Positions 57,553-64,000 of a DNA stretch of 64,000 bases are shown one piece after another. Made by a program: the position numbers and the translations under genes. Origin of the DNA: Haloarcula halobia (GTDB lineage Archaea > Halobacteriota > Halobacteria > Halobacteriales > Haloarculaceae); contig NZ_CP119787.1 in the NCBI RefSeq assembly GCF_029338255.1, forward strand, positions 1,178,001 to 1,242,000, written 5' to 3'. The first letter of the stretch is position 1. Every line of letters begins with the position of its first letter. The notes below the pieces were generated by a model. It saw only the letters and a list, made by a program, of their open reading frames with translations. It did no database searches and was not told the origin of the DNA.

Positions 57553-57634
57553 GTACGTCCCTATCTACCTCTCGTGAAAGACGGTTCTGGTACGCGGGGC
57601 GAAAACGACCAGCCCGGGTCCGCCCGGTTGCGAG

Positions 57635-58909
57635 TTACTGCGACGGGTCGGCCGGCGGCAGGGCCCGCAGCGACCGGGGCGGCAGCAGGTAGTTGCCCCG
57701 CCGCTCGACGCGCATGTACTGGAGGATGCCGTTGTTGACGCGCTGCCCGACTGCCGAGTTCTCCGAGACGTCGGTGCCGTTCATCGCCTGCCTGGTCTCG
57801 ACGAAGTCGGCGATGGAGCCCTGCAAGGAGAGGAAGTGCAGGCCCGCCTCGCCGCCGTCCGTCGAGTCGAAGTCCCGGCGGAGGATGCGCGGGCTGTCCT
57901 CGTCGTCGCGTGCCTGGGCGGCCTTCTGGGCGTGACCGACGACGCCCTCGCGGCGACTGCTCTCGACGACGTCCTCGGGGCACTCGCCGACCCCGCTGTC
58001 GGTCCCGAGGTTCTCGCCGACCCCCTCCACCCGGTCCTCGGCCGCGTGGGCCGGGCAGAACATCTTCGAGACGCGCTGGTCCCTGGAGTCCTGTTCGTAC
58101 CACTGCTGGAGCTGCAGGCGGATAACGGAGAGGTGCTCGGTGGACCCACCGGCGAAGGGGCCGTCGTCGATGGTCACCCGGTCCTCGGTGGCCTGGTTGC
58201 CCTTGAACCCCGATTTGAAACCCATGAACAGGGGGGCGTCCTCGGAGACGGGTTCGGAGTCCGGGATGCCGTCGACGTCCTGGTTTGCGGCGGGGAGGCC
58301 GGCCCCGACGAACCCGGTCCGGCGGTCGGCCGTCTCGAAGACGCCGTCGAACGCCGCCGCCATCTCGTGGCCGTTCGCGGTGTCGGTCTCGCCTTTCAGC
58401 GCCTCCTCGGCCGCGAGCACGGCCCGCTCGTCGTCGCTCGCGAGGTGGAGCAGTGCGTCGGGCGTGTCCGGGTCGGGGTCCTCGAAGGGTGCCAGCGCCT
58501 CGGGGGCCGGCAGGTCTATGCCCGCGGGCGTCCCCGTCTCGAACCGCTCGAAGTACGTCGGGCCGTATGCCAGCGTAAAGAGCAGGCCCTCGTTGCTCCA
58601 CTCGTAGGCGCGTTCGAGCGACGTCAGCGCGTCCTCGACCTGCGCCCGCTCCGTGTCGGTGGGCGTCCCCTCGCCAGCGTACTCGAGCAGCAACAGCACG
58701 TGGTGGCGCGCCATCCGGGGGTTGCCCGCGTCGTCGGTGGCCAGGGCGGCGTCCCAGGCGTGCTGGCGCTCGGGCAGCCTCGACGGGTCGTCGGTCCCCG
58801 CCGGTATCGATCCGGCGCCGCGGTCCAGACAGGCGGCGAGCGCGGCGGCCCCGCCGATGGCGACGGCACTCTTGGCGAACTCGCGACGGGAGATTCCGCG
58901 TCCGGTCAT
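57635..58909 (-). CDS. Tat-exported DyP-related protein (DUF7405-like)
   Basis: The 424-residue protein begins MTGRGISRREFAKSAVAIGG, a Tat signal with RREFAKS, ending at a Cys lipobox (ALAAC). The mature part has HHVLLLLEYAGEGTPTDTER, LLFTLAYGPTYFERF and FMGFKSGFKGNQATEDRVTI, features I associate with a haloarchaeal family related to dye-decolourising (EfeB-type) heme peroxidases. The expected heme His and GXXDG motif are not clear by eye. An ATG nine codons upstream (58936) is equally possible. It lies 82 nt upstream of the iron-lipoprotein gene on the same strand. Confidence 0.7.
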   Translation of the reverse strand: MTGRGISRREFAKSAVAIGGAAALAACLDRGAGSIPAGTDDPSRLPERQHAWDAALATDDAGNPRMARHHVLLLLEYAGEGTPTDTERAQVEDALTSLERAYEWSNEGLLFTLAYGPTYFERFETGTPAGIDLPAPEALAPFEDPDPDTPDALLHLASDDERAVLAAEEALKGETDTANGHEMAAAFDGVFETADRRTGFVGAGLPAANQDVDGIPDSEPVSEDAPLFMGFKSGFKGNQATEDRVTIDDGPFAGGSTEHLSVIRLQLQQWYEQDSRDQRVSKMFCPAHAAEDRVEGVGENLGTDSGVGECPEDVVESSRREGVVGHAQKAAQARDDEDSPRILRRDFDSTDGGEAGLHFLSLQGSIADFVETRQAMNGTDVSENSAVGQRVNNGILQYMRVERRGNYLLPPRSLRALPPADPSQ

Positions 58910-58970
58910 CACGCTCGCTAGCCGCTGCGTTCGCATGACGATTGTGGTACGCCGCTCGAAACCGGTCGCC

Positions 58971-59474
58971 TCACGTCCCCTCGAGGAGCTGGTCGAGCAG
59001 GCGCTCGAAGCGGTCGGTGAGGCGTCCGGCGAACGAGGGTTCGACGGTCCGGAGCAGGCCGGCCGTCGCCGCGGGCCGACGGAGCGACAGGGTGACCCGG
59101 TTGCCCGCCCGGCGCTTCGCGACGACGCCGGCCGAGACGAGGCCCTCGAGGTGGTGTTCGAGCGTGCTCCGGGCGACGCCCAGTTCCTCGGTGACCGCCG
59201 CCGGCGACGCCTGGCCCGCCGCCAGCAACAGTACGACGACGTCCCGTGCCGTCTCCCGTCTGAGATACGCCAGCGTCCGCCGCTCCCACGGTCCGTATCC
59301 CGCCGGGTAGTAGTGGGTGCGGCCGTTGCAGCGCTGTTCGGTGACCGACTCGAGGCGCTTGAGGTGGTACTGGACCTGTCCCGTCGCGAGGTCAAGCGCG
59401 CGGGTCAGCTCCCGGAAGTGGACGCCCGGGTTGGCCTCGATGTGCCGGTCGATGCGGTCGCGCGTCTCGCTCAT
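58971..59474 (-). CDS. Double winged-helix transcriptional regulator
   Basis: The 167-residue protein begins MSETRDRIDRHIEANPGVHF. It has two HTH units: one near residues 10-40 (HFRELTRALDLATGQVQYHL) and one near 85-125 (VTEELGVARSTLEHHLEGLV). This is the tandem wHTH pattern of haloarchaeal regulators. The start overlaps the upstream membrane-protein stop (ATGA). The neighbouring Tat genes suggest it may control them, perhaps in response to iron or redox; this is inference. Confidence 0.82.
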   Translation of the reverse strand: MSETRDRIDRHIEANPGVHFRELTRALDLATGQVQYHLKRLESVTEQRCNGRTHYYPAGYGPWERRTLAYLRRETARDVVVLLLAAGQASPAAVTEELGVARSTLEHHLEGLVSAGVVAKRRAGNRVTLSLRRPAATAGLLRTVEPSFAGRLTDRFERLLDQLLEGT

Positions 59475-59806
59475 GCGTCTCCCTCCAGTCGCCGCTCGAC
59501 GGTGCGGGCGTAGTAGACGGCACCGAGGACCAGCACCACGACGACGGCGTCGATAGCGTGTTCGAGCAGGTGGTGTGTCTCCGGCGAGACCAGCGACGTC
59601 GCCGAGAGGGCGCCGACGAGCGGTCGGGCCACGAGGGCCGCGAGGGCGAGGGCGACGAGCAGGTACGCTCGCGAACGGCGACGGTGATAGGCCGCCACGC
59701 CGAGCGCACACAGCACCCCAGTCGCCACGGCCGACACCGCGAGGACGAAGACGACGTCCGTCTGCAGGCCGCCGGCCTGGACGTCCAGGGGGAGGGGCCA
59801 AACCAT
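59471..59806 (-). CDS. Small membrane protein, 111 aa, coupled to the regulator
   Basis: The protein begins MVWPLPLDVQAGGLQTDVVF and has three hydrophobic segments (about 18-38, 46-62, 80-101), including AYLLVALALAALVARPLVGA and HAIDAVVVVLVLGAVYYART. It ends VERRLEGDA. Its stop overlaps the regulator ATG, so the two form a translationally coupled pair like many sensor-regulator genes. I link it from memory to DUF7471, a family that co-occurs with wHTH regulators. A sensory role is inferred. Confidence 0.7.
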   Translation of the reverse strand: MVWPLPLDVQAGGLQTDVVFVLAVSAVATGVLCALGVAAYHRRRSRAYLLVALALAALVARPLVGALSATSLVSPETHHLLEHAIDAVVVVLVLGAVYYARTVERRLEGDA

Positions 59807-59884
59807 GCCGGAGCTCGGGACTCGATGCACCTCACTCGTTCGGTTCTGGCGGACTTTTTTCACCTCGCCCTGCGACCCCGGGGT

Positions 59885-60595
59885 ATGGACCGCATCGGGT
59901 TCCTCTGTGAACCGGCCCACCCCACGTTCTGGCCCGTCGCCGAGCGACTCTCGGCGCGCGGATTCAAGATCCGGTTCCTGGACCCGACGGACCTGGTGGC
60001 ACGCGACGACGTGGACGCCCTCGATGCGCTGGTCGGGGCGACTCTCGGCCGGACGTCCTTCGAGGTGCTGCGCTACGCGGACCGGGTGGGCGTCGAGACC
60101 TGGAACGGGTTCGTCCCGACGACGGCCCTGGCCTCGCGCCTGGTCGCGCTCGAGGCCCTGGAGGCCGTCGACTGTCCGGTCCCCGAAGTGCGGGCGGACC
60201 CGCCGGTGCGCCCCGACGAGTACGTCGAGCGGGGGTGCTACCGGTGGGACGCCGGTGCCGACACGTTCTACCAGCGCCGGCTCGACGCCGACCCGGTCAC
60301 CCAGCGGTACTACGCGGTCGACGACGGCCGGGAGACACACGTCCGGGCCGTGACCGTGCGCTCGGAACTCTCGGGCCTCGAGGACCTGATCGCCACCACA
60401 GACGTCGAAGTGGGGCCGGCGACGCGAGTCCGCGAACTCCTGAGCCGGTTTGGCGCCCGGGCCGTCGCCGTCGATTTCGTCCGAGCGGACGACGCCTACG
60501 CCGTGGACGTCGACCCCGCGCCGACGTTCGCCGGGGCCCGGATGGACCAGCACGTCGCCGACGCCGTCGCGTCGCTGACGACCATCGGCGCGTGA
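59885..60595 (+). CDS. RimK/ATP-grasp-related protein, short form
   Basis: The 236-residue protein begins MDRIGFLCEPAHPTFWPVAE. It has a preATP-grasp-like Rossmann region (about 1-75), a WNGFVPTTALASRLVALEAL region typical of RimK-type enzymes, and the end FGARAVAVDFVRADDAYAVD followed by VDPAPTFAGARM, resembling the metal-binding D-N-E part of ATP-grasp ligases but short. About 60-80 residues of a full ATP-grasp core, including the ATP-binding lysine loop, appear to be missing. It may be a non-catalytic homologue. proS starts 45 nt after its stop. Confidence 0.65.
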   Translation: MDRIGFLCEPAHPTFWPVAERLSARGFKIRFLDPTDLVARDDVDALDALVGATLGRTSFEVLRYADRVGVETWNGFVPTTALASRLVALEALEAVDCPVPEVRADPPVRPDEYVERGCYRWDAGADTFYQRRLDADPVTQRYYAVDDGRETHVRAVTVRSELSGLEDLIATTDVEVGPATRVRELLSRFGARAVAVDFVRADDAYAVDVDPAPTFAGARMDQHVADAVASLTTIGA

Positions 60596-60639
60596 CGCGA
60601 ACGGGGAGTTTATTACCGGCACCGGCCACGAATCCGACA

Positions 60640-62094
60640 ATGAGTGGCGAGCAGGAACTCGGCATCACGGAGAGCAAGGAGCATTCACCCGGCGAGTGGT
60701 ACGCCGAGGTCGTCCAGAAGGCCGGCCTGGCGGACTACGCCCCCATGGGCGGGTTCATCGTCACGCGGCCACGCGGGTACGCCATCTGGGAGCGACTCAA
60801 GGGCCACCTCGACGGCTGGTTCAAGGACACCGGAGTCACGAACGCCTACTTCCCGCTTTTCATCCCGGAGTCGTACCTCGAACGGGAGAAAGACATCGTC
60901 GAGGGGTTCGATCCCGAGGTGGCGTGGGTCACCCACGGCGGCCACGAGGAACTCGAGGAGCGACTGGCGGTCCGGCCGACCAGCGAGTCCATCATCGCGC
61001 CGTTCATGGCCAAGTGGACCCGCTCGCACCGTGACCTGCCGCTTCGCCTGAACCAGTGGTGTTCGGTCGTCCGGTGGGAGGCCACCGAGACCAAGCCGTT
61101 CTTCCGCACCAAGGAGTTCCTCTGGCAGGAGGGCCACACCGCCCACGCTGACGAGGCGGGCGCGTGGGACGAGACGATGACCCGTCTCGACCAGTACCGC
61201 CGCCTCTACGAGGACGTGCTGGCGATGCCGGTGCTCGAGGGACGCAAGCCGGCCCACGACAAGTTCCCCGGCGCCCACACCACGACCACCGTCGAGGCGC
61301 TGATGCCCGACGGCAAGACCGTCCAGGGAGCGACCTCACACTACCTGGGGACCTCCTTCGCCGAGGCCTTCGACCTCACCTACGTCGACGAGGACGAAGC
61401 CCAAAAGACGGCTCACACCACGTCGTGGGGCCTCTCCTGGCGGGCGATGGGCGCGCTCATCATGACACACTCCGACGACCAGGGCCTCGTGCTCCCGCCC
61501 GCGCTCGCCGAGACCCAGGTCGTCGTCGTCCCCATCTGGCAGGAGGACACCAAAGACGAGATACTCGAGTACTCGGCGGACCTGGCCGCGGAACTCGAGG
61601 CGGCCGGCGTCCGGGTCGAACTCGACGACCGCGAACACCGCAACCCCGGCTTCAAGTACAACGAACACGAGCTCAACGGCGTCCCCCTGCGCGTCGAGGT
61701 CGGGCCCCACGAGGTCGAGGACGGGGAAGCGACGCTGGTCCACCGCCCCGACGGCGAGACCGCGACGGTCGACCGCGAGGGCATCGCCGACGCCGTCGCC
61801 GAGCACCTCGATACCGTCCACGCCAAGCTGTACGCCAGCGCCGAAGAGACGCTGGAAGGCGAGATCCGGGAGGCCGCGTCCCGCGAAGAGATTCTGGGCA
61901 CCATCGGCCAGCACGGCGGCTACGTGAAAGCCGGCTGGTGTGGCGACGAGGAGTGCGAGGATCCGATCAAGGAGGCCATCGCTGCCGAGATCGTGATGGT
62001 CCCGCTGGACCGCGACGAGGAGCCCATCCACGAGGCGTGTGCCATCTGTGGCGAGACCGCCGAAGAGACGGCGTACTTCGCGAAGAGCTACTGA
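60640..62094 (+). CDS. proS: Prolyl-tRNA synthetase (archaeal/eukaryotic type)
   Basis: The 484-residue class II synthetase has VRPTSESIIAPFMAKW (motif 2 region), FFRTKEFLWQEGHTAHA, TTTTVEALMPDGKTVQ, and the motif 3 region GLSWRAMGALIMTHSDDQGL. The anticodon-binding domain (about 285-400) follows. A C-terminal zinc-binding domain has WCGDEEC and ACAICGETAEE, typical of the archaeal type. It charges tRNA-Pro. A TATA-like TTTATTA (60609-60615) lies about 28 nt before the ATG, fitting a leaderless transcript. Confidence 0.96.
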   Translation: MSGEQELGITESKEHSPGEWYAEVVQKAGLADYAPMGGFIVTRPRGYAIWERLKGHLDGWFKDTGVTNAYFPLFIPESYLEREKDIVEGFDPEVAWVTHGGHEELEERLAVRPTSESIIAPFMAKWTRSHRDLPLRLNQWCSVVRWEATETKPFFRTKEFLWQEGHTAHADEAGAWDETMTRLDQYRRLYEDVLAMPVLEGRKPAHDKFPGAHTTTTVEALMPDGKTVQGATSHYLGTSFAEAFDLTYVDEDEAQKTAHTTSWGLSWRAMGALIMTHSDDQGLVLPPALAETQVVVVPIWQEDTKDEILEYSADLAAELEAAGVRVELDDREHRNPGFKYNEHELNGVPLRVEVGPHEVEDGEATLVHRPDGETATVDREGIADAVAEHLDTVHAKLYASAEETLEGEIREAASREEILGTIGQHGGYVKAGWCGDEECEDPIKEAIAAEIVMVPLDRDEEPIHEACAICGETAEETAYFAKSY

Positions 62095-62442
62095 GCGCGG
62101 CCGAACGCACTCGCGACCGCGTCCCTGGTTTCGACGTTTCGGAAGACGGTTTTGGGGAGGGAGCGTGTGACGTTTCTCCGTGCCCCCGTGAGTGCATCGG
62201 ACACCGGTGTATATAAATCGGCGTCAGACTCCGGTCATACAATCGGCAGACCGGGGTCGATTTCTTGTTGTCTCTACAATGGTTTCGCTGCCTTCGACGG
62301 CCTGGTTCTCGCACCGTGGCGACTGTTCACGAACTATCATCATGGTCATTATATATGTGTCAATATACCTTATATCCCCTAGTTTGGCATTAACAGCCCC
62401 TTAGCCTTAGAGGGACACGCTCTTGTACCAGTAGTCGTAAGA
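62095..62442. promoter_or_regulatory. AT-rich intergenic region and gltB promoter
   Basis: These 348 nt hold no convincing gene. One TATA-like TATATAAAT (about 62209-62217) is followed by an inverted repeat CCGGTC (62231-62236)/GACCGG (62249-62254). A second AT-rich stretch (about 62348-62377, with ATTATATATG and CTTATATCC) is the likely gltB promoter, giving a leader of about 45 nt. The leader includes CCCCTTAGCCTTAGAGGG, an imperfect dyad. A small RNA from the first promoter is possible but not supported further. Confidence 0.5.
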
Positions 62443-64000
62443 ATGGTTCACATGGTTGAGCGACCTACTGGCGAGTCTGCGAGCGGGGCCGGGCTCGTAG
62501 ACCCCACGGACACGCGGTCGAACTGCGGTGTCGGGGTGGTCATGGACCTCGACGGCGGCAGCGACCACTGGGTAGTATCGGACGGGCTCGAACTGCTCGA
62601 GAACCTGGAACATCGCGGGACGACGGGCGCCGAGGAGAACACCGGCGACGGGGCCGGTATCATGCTCCAGGTGCCCCACGAGTTCTTCGCCGATGAGGTC
62701 GACGCCGACCTGCCGGCCCCGGGCGAGTACGCCGTCGGCACGCTCTTTCTGCCACAGGACGACGGCGCCGCCGCGGACCTGAAAGCCCTCGTCGAGACGG
62801 AACTGGCCGCCGAGGGGCTCGATGTCGTCGCCTGGCGGACGGTTCCCACGGACAATTCGGACCTCGGACAGACGGCGCTCGATTCGGAACCCGACGTCGT
62901 CCAGTGTTTCGTCACGTCGACGTCCGGGTGGACGGGCCAGGATTTCGAGAACCAGCTGTACGTCGGCCGCCGCGCCCTCGAGACCACCGTCAAGAACGAG
63001 CGGCCCGAGGGCCACGAGCGGTTCTACGTCGTCTCGCTGGCCACCGACGTCGTCGTCTACAAGGGCCTCCTGAAGGCCGAGCAGCTCCCCGACTACTATC
63101 CCGAACTCTCCGACGAGCGCATGCGGTCGACGTTCGCGATGGTCCACGCCCGTTTCTCGACGAACACGCTCGGCGCCTGGCACCTCGCACACCCCTACCG
63201 CCGAATCATCCACAACGGCGAGTTCAACACCATCCAGGGCAACATCAACTGGATGCGCGCCCGCGAGACGGACATCGCGAGCGACCGGTTCGGGGGCGAC
63301 TTAGAGAAGGTAAAGCCCATCATCGACGACCCGGAGCAGTCCGACACCGCGAGCGTCGACAACGCGCTCGAACTCCTCCTGCAGGGCGGCCGTGACCTCC
63401 CGCACGCGCTGCGGATGCTCATCCCCGAGGCCTGGCGCGGCGAGATGAACGACGTGACCGGCGACCGGCGCGACTTCTATGACTACCACGCCTCGCTGGT
63501 CGAACCGTGGGACGGCCCCGCGCTGGTGGCGGCGACCGACGGCGAGCGTATCGGCGCGGTGCTGGACCGCAACGGCCTGCGCCCGTGCCGGTACGACATC
63601 CTCGAGGACAACACGCTCGTGATGTCCTCCGAGGCGGGTGCGCTGGACCACGACGCCAGCGAGATCACCGAACGCGGCCGCCTCCAGCCCGGCCAGTGTT
63701 TCCTCGCCGACCCCGAGGAGGGACGGGTCATCCCCGACGAGGAGGTCTTCGAGGACATCTCCGACGAGAAGTACGGCGAGTGGGTCGCCAGGGAACAGGT
63801 CGACATCGCCGACATCACCGACCGTGCGGACAACACCCCCCAGCACTCGGTCGACCGGCTGCGCAGCTACCAGGCGATGTACGGCTACACCTACGACGAG
63901 GTGGACCACCTGCTGGAGCCGATGGCCGAGAAGGGGAAAGACCCCGTCGGCTCGATGGGCGACGACACGCCGCTGTCGGTGCTCTCGCAGTTCAACCGGC
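62443..64000 (+). CDS. gltB: Glutamate synthase large subunit (3' end outside window)
   Basis: The visible 519 residues begin MVHMVERPTGESASGAGLVD, then SNCGVGVVMDLDGG, whose Cys becomes the N-terminal nucleophile of the class II glutamine amidotransferase after a propeptide of about 28 residues is removed. Further on are LEHRGTTGAEENTGDGAGIM, FAMVHARFSTNTLGAWHLAH, RIIHNGEFNTIQGNINWM, and DGERIGAVLDRNGLRPCRYD. The enzyme transfers the amide of glutamine to 2-oxoglutarate in ammonium assimilation. The frame runs off the right edge. A second in-frame ATG lies at 62452. Confidence 0.95.
   Translation, partial: MVHMVERPTGESASGAGLVDPTDTRSNCGVGVVMDLDGGSDHWVVSDGLELLENLEHRGTTGAEENTGDGAGIMLQVPHEFFADEVDADLPAPGEYAVGTLFLPQDDGAAADLKALVETELAAEGLDVVAWRTVPTDNSDLGQTALDSEPDVVQCFVTSTSGWTGQDFENQLYVGRRALETTVKNERPEGHERFYVVSLATDVVVYKGLLKAEQLPDYYPELSDERMRSTFAMVHARFSTNTLGAWHLAHPYRRIIHNGEFNTIQGNINWMRARETDIASDRFGGDLEKVKPIIDDPEQSDTASVDNALELLLQGGRDLPHALRMLIPEAWRGEMNDVTGDRRDFYDYHASLVEPWDGPALVAATDGERIGAVLDRNGLRPCRYDILEDNTLVMSSEAGALDHDASEITERGRLQPGQCFLADPEEGRVIPDEEVFEDISDEKYGEWVAREQVDIADITDRADNTPQHSVDRLRSYQAMYGYTYDEVDHLLEPMAEKGKDPVGSMGDDTPLSVLSQFNR

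Noticed and set aside
62152-62382. 76-codon plus-strand frame upstream of gltB
   Set aside because: It runs through promoter-like AT-rich sequence and has no domain or start signal.
1-64000. Insertion sequences, rRNA genes, plasmid origin
   Set aside because: No transposase, rRNA or Orc/Cdc6-type gene was seen. Gene content is chromosomal.

Overview
The window is chromosomal DNA from an extremely halophilic archaeon (class Halobacteria). The evidence is high G+C, strong G/C bias at third codon positions, very acidic proteins, AT-rich TATA elements about 25-30 nt before mostly leaderless starts, and haloarchaeal signature genes: an AglD-type glycosyltransferase, TFB, Mre11-Rad50, family-B DNA polymerase, SufCBD, FttA/aCPSF1, HalOD1 and bat-type regulators, and many small CPxCG zinc-ribbon proteins. 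CTAG is strongly depleted: I found about 20 sites where base composition predicts roughly 200. This fits the conserved haloarchaeal CTAG methylase, a likely copy of which lies at 1995-3035. I cannot assign a genus from the sequence alone.

Layout. 1-5.4 kb: the end of a PAPS-reductase-like gene, a tiny zinc-ribbon gene, aroD, the orphan methyltransferase, a 336-bp palindromic MITE-like element, a TFB gene and two small hypotheticals. 5.4-18.2 kb: housekeeping and accessory metabolism (AglD-like glycosyltransferase, radical SAM, DUF429, Hsp20, FAD oxidase with Nudix hydrolase, MFS, aldo/keto reductase, a membrane-anchored DHH phosphoesterase, an epimerase, DUF5791). 18.3-27.7 kb: an eight-gene minus-strand operon, almost every junction overlapping, that encodes a type IV/Tad-like pilus or secretion machine. 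It has a coiled-coil protein, a signal-peptide protein, a GspE/PilB ATPase, a GspF/PilC platform, and four proteins with an N-terminal membrane anchor that I take to be pseudopilin-like, the last of 1003 residues. 27.9-36 kb: mre11-rad50, three small genes, and an intein-free polB. 36.1-39.8 kb: sufCBD behind an operator-like dyad.

39.9-48.3 kb: a trehalose-synthase-like GH13 enzyme, a ferritin-like/SirR pair, tRNA-Gln with an intron followed by tRNA-like debris, coiled-coil proteins, a GNAT enzyme, an HD phosphohydrolase behind a structured leader, and a LysE exporter. 48.5-53.8 kb: a GH2-fold protein lacking both catalytic glutamates, DUF371, endonuclease III, a HalOD1 protein, a frameshifted bat-like regulator and a truncated aldo/keto reductase. 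53.9-64 kb: fttA, an iron-linked Tat lipoprotein with a DyP-related Tat protein and its putative regulators, a RimK-like fragment, proS, and the 5' part of gltB, cut by the window edge.

The points most worth a second look are these. Patches of atypical AT-ending codons sit exactly on the three classic intein-insertion motifs of the intein-less polB. A family of short 3-nt-loop hairpins is inserted in frame in a radical SAM gene and in sufD, and recurs in two intergenic regions. The Tad-like operon has four putative pseudopilin-like partners. The sufC promoter carries a DtxR/IdeR-like dyad.
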